Shown here one piece after another: positions 44,099 through 53,483 of a stretch of 64,000 nucleotides of DNA (positions are counted from its first letter, which is position 1; every line of letters begins with the position of its first letter). The translations under genes and the position numbers were made by a program. The notes under the pieces are model-generated. The model worked only from the letters and a program-made list of their open reading frames with translations, was not told the origin of the DNA and made no database searches. Source of the stretch: an uncultured Lachnospiraceae bacterium (GTDB lineage Bacteria; Bacillota; Clostridia; Lachnospirales; Lachnospiraceae); NCBI GenBank assembly GCA_902777355.1, contig CACYTU010000003.1, positions 1 through 64,000 of the forward strand. Direction: 5' to 3'.

Positions 44099-44153
44099 GG
44101 GCTTCCACATTCCGGGTTTCCGCATTCCGGGCTTCCGCATTCCGGGCTTTCAC
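44099..44153. repeat. ~17-bp tandem repeat upstream of the 150-aa membrane protein
   Basis: Three to four copies of a GCATTCCGGGCTTCC-type unit fill the gap directly after the stop of the phosphodiester glycosidase gene on its transcribed strand. Confidence 0.8.
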
Positions 44154-44163
44154 AAAGGCTTTG

Positions 44164-45102
44164 TCAGTAACCGATATATACGATGTCGCTGATCAGCCGC
44201 TCCTGTATGACATCCCCGAAAGTGGTGGGCTTATTGAGGACCTCTCCCCTGAACCAGAAGGTCGAAGAACCGCCTCCGTCAAGATTATAGGCAACATCAC
44301 ATCCCAGGTCCTGCATCAGATTACCCAGGTCGAAAAGGGACAGTCCCTCACTCTCCTCCGTCCGTCCGTCTGAAACCACCATGATATAATGCAGCGGCTC
44401 GATCATGCCGATAGCCGTGCGCGGATTTGTGATCTGCGCACGTTCCACCTCCTCGTCCTCTACGACTTTCACTTCGCCGTGATTTACGAGAGCGGGACCG
44501 AAGGAAAAAATCTGCTGAGCGCCCTCTTCCTGAAGTTCCTCAGCTGTAAACGCCCCCTCCTCGATGATTTCAAAAGAGCCGTCCTTCCAGATCACAAGAT
44601 CCTCCCCGTATGGGTAGGATGTATTGGATTCGCTGCGGTAGAGAAGTCCGTTCCGCAGGACATAACCGGACGCACGGAATCCGTAATAATCCCCGTTGAC
44701 CGCGAATACGGCATGATTTCTCTCCGCTATATCAGAAGTCACTTCTTCCACGTTTCTGCCGAATGAATCACCTGCCAGCCCGGCCTTAAGCAGTGATGGA
44801 TCCACGATTTTTACATCCGCGATATAATACGTAGTATCAAGCCAGCGCCCGGACTTTAATTCTATAAAAATATTGCCGTCGCGGTAACTGTTTTTGGTAA
44901 CCACAGGTTTATAGTCCGGCCTGCTGATTCCCGGCCGTCCATTCCCTGAGCCCAGTCCCATCATTTCCTCGACACTGATCACACCGCTGGGAATGACAAA
45001 GGCGTCAAGCAGCACGAAAACAGTGTACAGGATCAGAGAAATCACAAAGATCAGCCGTATTCTTTTGCGGTGACCTGATTTCTTTTTATTCTCTTCTTTC
45101 AT
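44164..45102 (-). CDS. Phosphodiester glycosidase-family exported protein
   Basis: A 312-residue protein of the NAGPA/phosphodiester glycosidase (DUF2233-type) family, related to the enzyme that uncovers mannose-6-phosphate; bacterial members probably act on cell-envelope glycans. One N-terminal membrane anchor (~17-40) places the domain outside the cell. Family motifs are 'HAVFAVNGDYYGFRASGYVL', 'FGPALVNHGE', 'PRTAIGMIEPLHYIMVVSDG' and 'GCDVAYNLDGGGSSTFWFRG'. GGAGG lies about 12 nt before ATG 45102. Confidence 0.9.
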   Translation of the reverse strand: MKEENKKKSGHRKRIRLIFVISLILYTVFVLLDAFVIPSGVISVEEMMGLGSGNGRPGISRPDYKPVVTKNSYRDGNIFIELKSGRWLDTTYYIADVKIVDPSLLKAGLAGDSFGRNVEEVTSDIAERNHAVFAVNGDYYGFRASGYVLRNGLLYRSESNTSYPYGEDLVIWKDGSFEIIEEGAFTAEELQEEGAQQIFSFGPALVNHGEVKVVEDEEVERAQITNPRTAIGMIEPLHYIMVVSDGRTEESEGLSLFDLGNLMQDLGCDVAYNLDGGGSSTFWFRGEVLNKPTTFGDVIQERLISDIVYIGY

Positions 45103-45156
45103 TCAATTCCAGTCCTCCGGAAGGAACAAATCATTTTCAGTCTGCATGATTAAAAT

Positions 45157-45190
45157 GAAAAAAACCGGATGTCCTGAAGACATCCGGTTC
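45157..45190 (-). terminator. Terminator of the tRNA-Met gene
   Basis: A 10-bp stem ACCGGATGTC/GACATCCGGT with a 5-nt loop is followed by a T7 run on the minus strand, just after the tRNA. Confidence 0.85.
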
Positions 45191-45196
45191 AAAGAG

Positions 45197-45270
45197 TAGC
45201 GAGGGGGGGACTTGAACCCTCGACACCGCGGGTATGAACCGCGTGCTCTAGCCAGCTGAGCTACCTCGCC
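45197..45270 (-). tRNA. tRNA-Met (anticodon CAT)
   Basis: A 74-nt cloverleaf on the minus strand. The acceptor stem GGCGAGG pairs with CCTCGCT (with a G-U at the first pair), the D-arm has GCTCAGCTGGCTAGAGC, the anticodon stem CGCGG/CCGCG encloses the loop TTCATAC, and the T-arm has GGTTCAA. CCA is not encoded. The absence of initiator-type GGG/CCC anticodon-stem pairs suggests an elongator Met tRNA; a lysidine-modified Ile tRNA cannot be ruled out from sequence alone. Confidence 0.95.
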
Positions 45271-45398
45271 ATATTCAATTCCGGCCTCCGTTCACAAGCT
45301 TTTGTTTTTCCCTTTGGCCAGCTTCTATAGTATACGATTGCCTCTCATATTTGTCAATAAAATATTTTTATTTTTTTCAGTACGTTTTTCAACCGGGT

Positions 45399-45439
45399 GG
45401 CGGCCCTCCCGGCATGGTACTTTTGCCGGGAGGGCCGCC
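45399..45439. repeat. Perfect 16-bp inverted repeat downstream of clpB
   Basis: GGCGGCCCTCCCGGCA and its complement flank a 9-nt loop, 165 bp after the clpB stop on the minus strand. It may act as a 3' stabilising or terminating structure, although no T-run follows. The rest of 45271-45604 is featureless. Confidence 0.65.
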
Positions 45440-45604
45440 TGTATTATCAATTATCAAACCAGAAACTATAAAACTGTGTTTTACCTGCTCTGGGTCATGT
45501 GCCTCAGACGGCATTCACTGTATTTTTTCTTCCCGGGCGGGCTGCACAGCCTTTTTTTTAACAAGGCCTGCTCATATCCGGTCAGCCCGGTCAGCATGTC
45601 ATTA

Positions 45605-48337
45605 TCACTCGACAACGCCGTTGTGCACCACCTGGGCATTGAGGGCCCCGCGGTGAACGCCGATCTTGATCGTATCTCCTTCGGAGACCTGGTCTGCCAG
45701 GATCAGGCGGGCACTCGCTGTCTCCACATTCTTCTGTATGTAACGCTTGAGAGGACGGGCACCGTAGGCAGGGTCATAAGCCGCATCCGCGACGAAGCTT
45801 TTGGCCTCATCTGTGAGGTGGATCGAGATCCGGCGTTCTGCAAGTCTTCTGTTGAGATCCTCGACGATCAGGTCGATGATTCCCTTGATATCGCTCCTGG
45901 AGAGAGGGTTGAACATGATGGTCTCGTCCAGTCGGTTGAGGAACTCGGGCCTGAAGGTGTCGCGGAGCATCTTCTGGACTTTTTCCCTTGTGGAGGAGGA
46001 AATCTCCCAGTGTTCCGGCTCACTGTAGAAAGTATCCGAAAGTGTCTCTCCGTCCTTCTCTGCGGGTGTGCCGTCAAACTCCTCGCCCTCGTCAAAATTG
46101 AACCTGACCTTGTCTCCTCCGCTGCCGGCTTTCCCGCGGCGCTCAATATCCGCCAGGATCTCCTGAGCCCCGATGTTGGAGGTCATGATCAGGATGGTGT
46201 TCTTGAAGTCCACGGTCCGGCCCTGAGAGTCGGTGATTCGTCCGTCGTCCAGCACCTGGAGCAGGACGTTGAAGACGTCGGGATGGGCTTTCTCGATTTC
46301 GTCGAAAAGAACGACGGAGTAATGTTTCCTGCGGACCGCCTCGGTCAGCTGTCCGCCCTCTTCGTATCCGACGTATCCGGGAGGCGCTCCGATCAGACGG
46401 GAGACCGAGAATTTCTCCATATATTCGCTCATGTCGATGCGGACCATGTTTTTCTCATCGTCAAACAGGGCAGCCGCCAGGGCTTTTGCCAGTTCGGTCT
46501 TGCCGACGCCGGTGGGTCCCAGGAAGAGGAAAGATCCGATGGGCTTGTCGGGATCCTTGATCCCTGCCTTGCTGCGGATGATGGCTTCCGTGACCCTCTC
46601 CACAGCCTCGTCCTGACCGATGACCCGCCTGTGCAGCTCGCTGCCAAGATTCAGAGTCTTGCTTCGCTCGCTCTCGGTGAGCTTGCTGACAGGGATGCCT
46701 GTCCATCTGGAAATAATGCGGCTGATCTCGTTGTCTGTCACGCGGTCGTGGACCAGGGAGTCCTCTCCGGAATGCATGGCCTCTTCGCTCTGTGCCAGTT
46801 CTTTTCTGAGCTGGGGGAGACGGCCGTACTGCAGTTCCGCAGCCCGGTTGAGATCACCGCTCTGCTGGGCGATCTGGATCTCGCTGCTGACCGAATCGAT
46901 TTCTTCACGAAGTTTTGAGAGATTGTCCACGCGCTGTTTTTCGTTCTCCCACTGAGCTTTTTTCACAGCGAAGGAATCCTTGAGTTCCGCCAGCTCTTTA
47001 CGGAGGTCTTCGAGACGTTCCTGACTGAGTTTGTCCTCTTCTTTTTTCAGGGCAGTCTCCTCAATCTCCAGCTGCAGGATCTTTCTCTGCTGCTCATCGA
47101 GCTCTGTGGGAAGTGAATTCATTTCTGTCTTGATCAGGGCACAGGCCTCATCGACCAGGTCTATAGCCTTGTCAGGCAGGAAACGGTCGGAAATATAGCG
47201 GTTGGAGAGGACCGCGGCGCTGACCAGGGCATTGTCCAGGATCTTCACGCCGTGATAGACCTCGTAGCGTTCTTTCAATCCGCGCAGGATCGAAATGGTG
47301 TCCTCCACAGTGGGTTCATCCACCATGACAGGCTGGAAGCGGCGCTCCAGGGCAGCGTCCTTCTCGATATACTGGCGGTATTCCTTGAGGGTCGTGGCGC
47401 CGATGCAGTGCAGTTCTCCGCGCGCCAGCATGGGCTTGAGCATATTGCCGGCGTCCATGGCGCCCTCTGACTTGCCCGCTCCGACGATCGTGTGCAGCTC
47501 GTCGATGAAGAGCAGAATCTCACCGTCGCTTCCCTTGATGTCCTCCAGGACAGCTTTGAGACGCTCCTCAAACTCACCGCGGTATTTGGCGCCCGCGACA
47601 AGTGAGCCCATATTCAGTGAAAAGATCTTCTTGTCCCTGAGTCCCTCGGGGACGTCCCCTCTGGCGATCCTCTGGGCAAGTCCCTCCACAACGGCGGTCT
47701 TGCCGACACCCGGCTCACCGATCAGGACCGGGTTGTTCTTGGTCTTTCGGGACAGGATGCGGATGACATTCCTGATCTCGGCATCGCGGCCAATGACCGG
47801 ATCCATCTTCTGGGCTTTGGCCTTGGAGACCAGCTCCTCACCGTACTTCTCCAGGGTGTCGTAGGTCGCCTCAGGGTTGTCGCTGGTCACACGCTGATTG
47901 CCGCGGACCGTGGACAGTGCCTTGAGGAAAGACTCCCTGCCGATCCCGTAATCTTTAAACAGAGGCTTCAGAATGCGGTCTGCGTTCTTGATCAGGGACA
48001 GGAAGAGGTGCTCGACACTGACATATTCGTCGCCCAGGCTCTTCGCCTCCGTCTCCGCTCCCAGCAGGGCCTTGTTCATCTCCCCGCTCACATACACACG
48101 GCTGTCGCCGCCATGCACCTTTGTGAGGCCCTCGACGCAGGCCAGGGCACGGTTTTTGAAGGACTCGGGGTCTATGCCCATCTTTTCGATCAGCTTCAAA
48201 ATGAGGCTGTCCTCAAGTGTCAGAAGGCTGTACAGGAGATGCTCCTGCTCAATCTGCTGATTGCCGTATTCATAAGCCAGTTTTTCGCACTGGTTGATTG
48301 CTTCAATAGATTTCTGTGTAAATTTCTGGATATTCAT
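45605..48337 (-). CDS. clpB: ATP-dependent disaggregase ClpB
   Basis: A Hsp100 chaperone that extracts proteins from aggregates with DnaK. The 910-residue protein has the N-domain (1-~145), NBD1 Walker A 'GEPGVGKTA' and Walker B 'LLFIDELHT', the coiled-coil M-domain (~400-530), and NBD2 Walker A '[15 protein letters not shown]' and Walker B '[14 protein letters not shown]'. A ~35-residue acidic insert in NBD2, after '[12 protein letters not shown]', makes it longer than usual (~860). ATG 48337 (MNIQKF) has AGGAGGTA directly before it. The frame stays open for 94 codons upstream only because of an in-frame duplicated leader. Confidence 0.96.
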   Translation of the reverse strand: MNIQKFTQKSIEAINQCEKLAYEYGNQQIEQEHLLYSLLTLEDSLILKLIEKMGIDPESFKNRALACVEGLTKVHGGDSRVYVSGEMNKALLGAETEAKSLGDEYVSVEHLFLSLIKNADRILKPLFKDYGIGRESFLKALSTVRGNQRVTSDNPEATYDTLEKYGEELVSKAKAQKMDPVIGRDAEIRNVIRILSRKTKNNPVLIGEPGVGKTAVVEGLAQRIARGDVPEGLRDKKIFSLNMGSLVAGAKYRGEFEERLKAVLEDIKGSDGEILLFIDELHTIVGAGKSEGAMDAGNMLKPMLARGELHCIGATTLKEYRQYIEKDAALERRFQPVMVDEPTVEDTISILRGLKERYEVYHGVKILDNALVSAAVLSNRYISDRFLPDKAIDLVDEACALIKTEMNSLPTELDEQQRKILQLEIEETALKKEEDKLSQERLEDLRKELAELKDSFAVKKAQWENEKQRVDNLSKLREEIDSVSSEIQIAQQSGDLNRAAELQYGRLPQLRKELAQSEEAMHSGEDSLVHDRVTDNEISRIISRWTGIPVSKLTESERSKTLNLGSELHRRVIGQDEAVERVTEAIIRSKAGIKDPDKPIGSFLFLGPTGVGKTELAKALAAALFDDEKNMVRIDMSEYMEKFSVSRLIGAPPGYVGYEEGGQLTEAVRRKHYSVVLFDEIEKAHPDVFNVLLQVLDDGRITDSQGRTVDFKNTILIMTSNIGAQEILADIERRGKAGSGGDKVRFNFDEGEEFDGTPAEKDGETLSDTFYSEPEHWEISSSTREKVQKMLRDTFRPEFLNRLDETIMFNPLSRSDIKGIIDLIVEDLNRRLAERRISIHLTDEAKSFVADAAYDPAYGARPLKRYIQKNVETASARLILADQVSEGDTIKIGVHRGALNAQVVHNGVVE

Positions 48338-48339
48338 AT

Positions 48340-48613
48340 TACCTCCTTTCTGAAATGCGAAGCATTTCAGAGCCTGAGGAGAAATCGTGAAGACGATTTC
48401 TCCGATAGGATAAGGGAAGGTTCGTGCTTTTCGAACCTTCCATCCACCCAAATCAGCGCATCGGCGTGATTTGGGTGGATTACCTCCTTTCTGAAATGCG
48501 AAGCATTTCAGAGCCTGAGGAGAAATCGTGAAGACGATTTCTCCGATAGGATAAGGGAAGGTTCGTGTTCTTTCGAACCTTCCATCCACCCAAATCAGCG
48601 TATCGGCGTGATT
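48340..48613. repeat. 141-bp duplication in the clpB leader, with four hairpins per copy
   Basis: Two near-identical ~141-bp units (48340-48480 and 48481-48613) and the start of a third near 48641. Each contains, in order, GAAATGCGAAGCATTTC, GAGAAATCGTGAAGACGATTTCTC, a GGAAGGTTCG/CGAACCTTCC stem and an ATCCACCCAAATCA/TGATTTGGGTGGAT stem, plus a copy of the AGGAGGTA ribosome-binding site. Only the copy next to clpB has a start codon. Confidence 0.9.
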
Positions 48614-48724
48614 TATCACTGCATCGGCGTGATTTGTGTTGATTACCTCATTTCTGAGATACTCCGTGTTTCAGGAGGCGGATTCCGCAAAGCAGAAAAC
48701 CGCCGCGGGATTTATTCTTTCTTT

Positions 48725-48975
48725 ATACTTGTGGCCATGGGCGAGTGCCCGCAAACATATATGATTAAAGCACGCATTGCTCCGCGCTCTGGCGCTCCCG
48801 CAATGCTCCACACATTCGCACCCCGCCTCGCGGCAGGCGCGTCCCGCGCCTTTGCGTTGCTATGTGCTCATGTGTGCGGCGCTAACAAACCGCAAGCGGT
48901 TTGTGAAAATGTCCGCAAATGCTCATGCGAGCATGGCATTTGCGTCCGCTTTCCTCGCTGCTTTAATCATACTTT
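48725..48975 (+). repeat. Dispersed intergenic element, type D copy 2
   Basis: Starts ATACTTGTGG and runs through CATATATGATTA, GGCGCTCCCGCA and CACATTCGCACCCCGCC, the same order as the minus strand of 31640-31796. It extends further, with inverted GCAAATGCTCATGCGAGCATGGCATTTGC and AACCGCAAGCGGTT palindromes. It lies in the gap upstream of clpB; no gene is evident in 48614-49131. Confidence 0.55.
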
Positions 48976-49131
48976 ATAGCGCAGATCCTGCTGGCAGGTC
49001 CTGAACTATCTGGCCGTAGAAAAAACGGGGATCCACTCCATGGATGATCGACCCCTGTTTTCCTTGTTCTATTAGTACTATAACACATATCATCAAACTG
49101 TCAATACTTTTTTTCACTGATTATAAATGAA

Positions 49132-49770
49132 TCAGAACTCCATCAAGTCCTCCATCGAACAATGAAGCGCCCTTGCCAGAAGCCAGATTGTCTTCATCTG
49201 AGCTTTGTTCAGGTCCTTCTGCCTCTGCTCATAGTGCTGGATCATCCTGACAGAGACGCCGCTTTCCCGTGCCAGTTCGGACTGACTGAGTCCCATGCGC
49301 TCCCGGTACATCCGCAGCCGTGTCGTCATCTCCTTCTGTCGTCTGATCCGGTCCGCCGCGTCCGCAAACTGTACAGGGTCCATTTCGTGATAAGGATGAT
49401 ACATGTCCCTCACCTGCACCGGTGTCAGAAATTCGCTGATCCTTCTGAAATTCTGCCCCGAATACCACTGATACCATGCCAGAATCCAGCCGGTCCAGTA
49501 GATCGGACTCTTTTCAAGGTTAAATGTCGGCTTTTCCTGCGGCCACTCGCCGGTCAGTCTCCATACGACTTCCCATGCAGTCTCCACCCCCGACATTCCG
49601 ACCAGGAATCTGAAATCTCCCTTTCCGAAGAGATCCGCGACGCCTGAAATCAGAAACATATCCCAGAATTCAGTCAACCCGATATGCATATCCTCCACCG
49701 CGTAGCGCAGCATCTGCGCCAGAGCCGTCTGCGCTTTCGCGGTATATATTTCATCATAAGAATGAAGCAT
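49132..49770 (-). CDS. HTH-containing partner of the DUF3990 protein (candidate antitoxin)
   Basis: A 212-residue protein. The N-terminal ~130 residues form an unrecognised helical, Trp-rich domain ('WTGWILAWYQWYSGQNFRRI'). Residues ~150-205 are a Cro/C1-type HTH ('RMYRERMGLSQSELARESGV', 'SVRMIQHYEQRQKDLNKAQ'). It is 28 bp downstream of the DUF3990 gene with GAGGGGAGG before ATG 49770. Pairing of an ADP-ribosyltransferase-like domain with an HTH protein, and a dyad over the shared promoter, suggest a neutralising autorepressor. That is inferred from layout. Confidence 0.75.
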   Translation of the reverse strand: MLHSYDEIYTAKAQTALAQMLRYAVEDMHIGLTEFWDMFLISGVADLFGKGDFRFLVGMSGVETAWEVVWRLTGEWPQEKPTFNLEKSPIYWTGWILAWYQWYSGQNFRRISEFLTPVQVRDMYHPYHEMDPVQFADAADRIRRQKEMTTRLRMYRERMGLSQSELARESGVSVRMIQHYEQRQKDLNKAQMKTIWLLARALHCSMEDLMEF

Positions 49771-49798
49771 AATAACCAGCCTCCCCTCTATTTTTTAC

Positions 49799-50473
49799 TT
49801 ATCTCAGACGGGGATCGTCCGGCCTGATCTCCTCGTCCAGAATAGTGACCGCATACAGTTCACCCCTTCGATACCGCATTCTGTCGGAATGCAGATATTC
49901 TGCTCGGGTCCGCCTGTCACGCTCCGTTTTTCTCAGGAGCCAGTCGCTCCGAAGTGCCTCTTCGCATCCCATGTAATGGATTGCTTCAAAGGCACCGGGA
50001 CTGACCAGCACAATCTGTTCACCCAGCTCTCCCAGGTACATTGCCCTCCGTAACTGCTGATAGGATATTGTACCGCTCAGGAAATCCTGTGCGAAGGAAA
50101 AATAGCTGTCATCCGCCCTATAACCGATGACCAGATCATATAGCGCAGTGTCGACATTGAAATGATCTGACAGATACCGGGATACTTCCACTGCAAGCGG
50201 CGAATCCATATTAAATGTCCGGTTTTGAATCAAGACTGTGAGCCATGTGAGTATGGTATAGTCCCGGTTCAGATTAAGAATCTTCAATCCCTGCAGGTCG
50301 AGCTCGTAACAGTTGGCATAGCCGTCATGCTCTTCTGACACAGCCCACTCTTTTGCCATTTCACTGCTCTCCGTGCAGTAAAAGCCATATCCGTAGTCAT
50401 TGTGCGGTTTGCCTCCATGGTATCCCGGTGTTTTTACGATGTGGTCCGAGCCATGGTATATTTTTTTCTTCAT
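49799..50473 (-). CDS. DUF3990 protein (candidate ADP-ribosyltransferase-like toxin)
   Basis: A 224-residue protein whose first ~160 residues match DUF3990: 'YHGSDHIVKTPGYHGGKPHN', 'DYGYGFYCTESSEMAKEWAV', 'YANCYELDLQGLKILNL', and 'VIGYRADDSYFSFAQDFLSG' with 'LGEQIVLVSP'. DUF3990 is considered related to ADP-ribosyltransferase folds (His and Tyr near the start, Gln-x-Val late) and often sits next to small partner genes in gut Firmicutes. GGAG precedes ATG 50473. First gene of a two-gene operon with the HTH protein. Toxicity is an inference; no target can be named. Confidence 0.8.
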   Translation of the reverse strand: MKKKIYHGSDHIVKTPGYHGGKPHNDYGYGFYCTESSEMAKEWAVSEEHDGYANCYELDLQGLKILNLNRDYTILTWLTVLIQNRTFNMDSPLAVEVSRYLSDHFNVDTALYDLVIGYRADDSYFSFAQDFLSGTISYQQLRRAMYLGELGEQIVLVSPGAFEAIHYMGCEEALRSDWLLRKTERDRRTRAEYLHSDRMRYRRGELYAVTILDEEIRPDDPRLR

Positions 50474-50529
50474 AATTGTTCTCCGTAAAAGAATCTGAAC
50501 GGCTCACTCAGATTGTCCATTGCCGTCTG

Positions 50530-50559
50530 AATTATACACCTTCAGGTGTATAATTTCAA
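50530..50559 (-). promoter_or_regulatory. Promoter of the DUF3990/HTH operon with overlapping operator
   Basis: On the minus strand TTGAAA (50559-50554), a 17-bp spacer and TATAAT (50536-50531). A perfect dyad with 12-bp arms (50530-50541 and 50544-50555) covers the spacer and the -10 box. This is the arrangement expected for autorepression by a dimeric HTH protein. Confidence 0.8.
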
Positions 50560-50635
50560 TGTACCAGCACTCTTGTACTAATACGCGTCCATGAAAATCC
50601 CGCGCTCCGGGAAACAGCTTTCTATACGGACCCAT

Positions 50636-50687
50636 AAAAAAACGGCGCTCCGGGATGCGGTTTTCACCCTGCTCCCAAAAGCGCCGG
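50636..50687 (-). terminator. Terminator downstream of the flavoprotein gene
   Basis: The stem CGGCGCT/AGCGCCG (50643-50649 with 50680-50686) is followed by a T7 run on the minus strand. The gap 50688-50910 shows no convincing gene. Confidence 0.55.
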
Positions 50688-50910
50688 AAGACGTATTCTC
50701 TTATATCTGACTTCTGTATCACTGCCGGAGACCGCGTCAGGATCAGATATTCCTCTTATAGACAGCGGACTGCAGCCTGCGGCCGGCAGATTACCTTCAT
50801 TTCCCGATAAATGCCTTGTCCGCAGCGATGACAGCATCATTCTCCTGTGAATAGCGTTCTGCCCGTCAGATTCATCTTGATGCTGCTCATAGATTATCTC
50901 CGTTCTCAGA

Positions 50911-51492
50911 TCAACGGATAAAATTGGTAAAGACCTTCTGCTCCGCGGCAGGTTCCTGCACGCCTGCCTTTTTGCCGGCCTCGATGCACTTGAGGAGCCA
51001 GGCCATATTTCTGCCCAGTGTATGCATGATCTGCAGGCCTTCCTTGTCCTCCATGACATCCTTGGGGGAAAAGCCATGGACCATGGGCCAGTAGTTGGAA
51101 GTCACCAGGGGCATCTCGCAGTACTGGATATATTTGTTGAGCACATCCAGGGTCGCCGTCGTGCCCGCCCGCCTTGCGGAAGCGATCGCCGCACCGGGTT
51201 TGTGGCGGAGGTCATCTCCTGCCGACCAGAAAAGCCTGTCAAGAAAAGCGACGACTTCGCCGGAAGCGGACGCATAATAGACCGGCGAGCCGATCACCAG
51301 GCCGTCAGACTCTTTCAGTTTGGCCGCAACATCCTTCACGGCTGCGTCAATATTCCCGTTCATGGCGTCTTTGCCGATATGAACTATCTCCGAATCAATC
51401 CCTGCCACCGTCAGTTCCTTCGCGATTTCGGAAAGTGCCGTGAAAGTGCATCCCTTGGCGTTCCTGCTTCCATTGAGCATTAAAACCTTCAT
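50911..51492 (-). CDS. NAD(P)H-dependent FMN reductase-like flavoprotein
   Basis: A 193-residue flavodoxin-fold protein of the NADPH-dependent FMN reductase family. The FMN phosphate loop is 'LNGSRNAKGCTFTAL', and 'DGLVIGSPVYYASASGEVVA' with 'FLDRLFW' forms the isoalloxazine-binding part. The middle segment 'RHKPGAAIASARRAG' and the C-terminal helices agree with iron-sulfur-free members. The electron acceptor is unknown. AAGGAGG lies upstream of ATG 51492. Monocistronic. Confidence 0.88.
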   Translation of the reverse strand: MKVLMLNGSRNAKGCTFTALSEIAKELTVAGIDSEIVHIGKDAMNGNIDAAVKDVAAKLKESDGLVIGSPVYYASASGEVVAFLDRLFWSAGDDLRHKPGAAIASARRAGTTATLDVLNKYIQYCEMPLVTSNYWPMVHGFSPKDVMEDKEGLQIMHTLGRNMAWLLKCIEAGKKAGVQEPAAEQKVFTNFIR

Positions 51493-52265
51493 ATTCTTTC
51501 TGTCCTCCTTGCATATGATGGTGTTTTTTCATTATTAATCGCGATTCCATTATTAATCGTGATCTCATTTCCTGAAAAAAGCACCTCAACTATAACACAT
51601 CTATGCCCTCGGGGACAGTATCCCTTCCAACATCCGGCGCAGCTTTTATATCACTTTTCTGTCAGAGCTTTTCTATCAGTGCTTTTCTGTCATCCAAAAA
51701 AGGTTTTCCTCTTCGATTGAGACTTTCTAGTGACTTTCCATTCTCAAAAGTCTGTTTTTAAGAGTCCGCGTGTTAAATAATTGTTCTGTGTTGTTATTTT
51801 TTGTTGTTTAATGAAATGGTTGTCAGCTGTTTCAGTTTTTTTGTGTTTTCTTCTGTTTTCTTTTGACAATATCATCATAATTCCCGTCCAATCTTCTCTC
51901 AATACAACTGTTTTTCCGACAAAAAGAAATTTTATTTACTACTTTGAGAAAAAAATCCCCCGGCTCCGGAAAGATTTTTACAGGCTTGTAAAAAAGAGGC
52001 TGCTGTTCGAAAATGCTTTTTCATCGCAGACAGGACACGGAGTCAGACAGTAAAAAAACAGGGAACACAGGCAGCACTATGTTACAGACCCATCCGGAGT
52101 CCGAGGTGGTTTAGCGTGTATTCCGGCAAAAAAACATCGTTAAAAGGCGGCATTTTTACTCAGAAATGATTTGCATTATTCCCTGCCCCGTGCAATAAAA
52201 GTAATAAGCAGTATATCGCGGATCGCATATCCCGTGAGGACCTGCAGACGATAAAGGAGGATTTA
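51493..52265. other. AT-rich spacer upstream of dpaL
   Basis: A 773-bp gap. It contains short CTTTTCTGTCA repeats near 51655-51700 and a T-rich stretch around 51780-51900. There is a possible weak promoter (TTGCAT, 17 bp, AATAAA) near 52170-52200 and the AAAGGAGG site of dpaL at 52254-52261. A 90-residue open frame at 51781-52053 has no supported start or recognisable content. Confidence 0.4.
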
Positions 52266-53483
52266 ATGGCAAACAGCAGAATTCAGGCAGTACATTTTGA
52301 GAGAAAGACGGGAGCGGCTCTGTATCCTGCAGACCGCTTCGGTCCGGCCGCTGCAGAGAAGGCGCGCGGGTTCCACCAGAGCTTCCCTGAATATCAGGAA
52401 ACTCCTCTGGTAAGTCTCGGCGCCCTTGCGAAGGAACTGGGTGTGGCTTCGATCCACATCAAAGATGAGAGTTACCGCTTCGGTCTGAACGCTTTCAAGG
52501 TGCTGGGCAGCAGCTATGCGATCGGAAATTACATGGCAAAAAAGCTGGGTGTGAGCATTTCCCAACTCCCCTATGAGAAACTGATCAGTCCGGAAGTAAA
52601 GGAGAAAACCGGTCAGATCACGTTTGTCACAGCGACCGACGGAAACCACGGGCGCGGCGTCGCCTGGACGGCCAATCGGCTGAATCAGAAGAGCGTCGTA
52701 TATATGCCCAGGGGCAGTGCTGTTGAAAGGCTGAAAAATATCCAGGCGCTCGGTGCCGATGCCTCGATCACAGAGCTCAATTACGACGATGCTGTCAGGC
52801 TGGCCAAAGAAGGCCGGGACAGAAACGGCTGGGTCCTGGTACAGGATACCTCCTGGGAGGGATATGAAGAGATCCCCGGCTGGATCATGGAGGGATATAC
52901 CACCATGGCTGCAGAGGCGGCAGGCCAGCTCAAAGGCCTGAGGCCCACCCACATCTTCCTGCAGGCGGGTGTAGGCTCCATGGCAGGTGCCATCTGCGGA
53001 TATTTTGCCTCTCTGTACGGGAAAGATGACCGCCCGGTCATGACCATCGTCGAGCCGGACCGGGCAGACTGCCTTTTCCGTACGGCAAAGGCCAACGACG
53101 GTCAGCTTCACTTCGTGACCGGCGATATGAACTCCATTATGGCTGGTCTGTGCTGCGGCGAACCCTGCTCCATCGGCTGGAGCGTCCTGCGTGACCATGC
53201 GGACCATTTCATCTCCATGCCCGATTACGTCGCCGCAAACGGCATGCGGATCCTGGGCAATCCTCTGCCCGGCGATCCCAGAGTAATCTCCGGAGAAAGC
53301 GGTGCGGCAGCCTTTGGATTCGCGGCAGAGGTACTCCGCAATCCGGCTCTTTCGGACCTGAAGGACTCCCTGGAGCTGAATCGCGATTCCCGGATCCTCT
53401 GCTTCTCGACAGAAGGAGATACAGACCGCGAAAACTACCGCCGCATCGTCTGGGACGGGCAGTACCCCGGATTTGAGAGGTGA
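52266..53483 (+). CDS. dpaL: 2,3-Diaminopropionate ammonia-lyase
   Basis: A PLP enzyme that converts 2,3-diaminopropionate to pyruvate and two ammonia. The 405-residue fold-type II protein has the PLP Lys in 'RFGLNAFKVLGSSYA', 'TATDGNHGRGVAWTA', 'MPRGSAVERLKNIQALGA', 'VQDTSWEGYEEIPGWIMEGY', the phosphate loop 'LQAGVGSMAGAICGYFA' and 'SGESGAAAFGF', matching YgeX/DpaL. No other amino-acid catabolic genes flank it. It could serve nitrogen scavenging or detoxify diaminopropionate. Confidence 0.95.
   Translation: MANSRIQAVHFERKTGAALYPADRFGPAAAEKARGFHQSFPEYQETPLVSLGALAKELGVASIHIKDESYRFGLNAFKVLGSSYAIGNYMAKKLGVSISQLPYEKLISPEVKEKTGQITFVTATDGNHGRGVAWTANRLNQKSVVYMPRGSAVERLKNIQALGADASITELNYDDAVRLAKEGRDRNGWVLVQDTSWEGYEEIPGWIMEGYTTMAAEAAGQLKGLRPTHIFLQAGVGSMAGAICGYFASLYGKDDRPVMTIVEPDRADCLFRTAKANDGQLHFVTGDMNSIMAGLCCGEPCSIGWSVLRDHADHFISMPDYVAANGMRILGNPLPGDPRVISGESGAAAFGFAAEVLRNPALSDLKDSLELNRDSRILCFSTEGDTDRENYRRIVWDGQYPGFER

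Noticed and set aside
45302..46918. 538-codon plus-strand frame opposite clpB
   Set aside because: A shadow of clpB; it would also read through the tRNA-proximal spacer with no ribosome-binding site.
48338..48619. N-terminal 94-residue extension of ClpB
   Set aside because: It is produced by the in-frame duplicated leader. The strong ribosome-binding site next to MNIQKF and the family N-terminus mark the true start.
50504..50722. 72-codon minus-strand frame between the toxin-like gene and the flavoprotein
   Set aside because: It overlaps the terminator and the operon promoter/operator and has no family resemblance.
51781..52053. 90-codon hydrophobic frame upstream of dpaL
   Set aside because: It arises from a T-rich stretch; no ribosome-binding site and no coherent membrane protein pattern.
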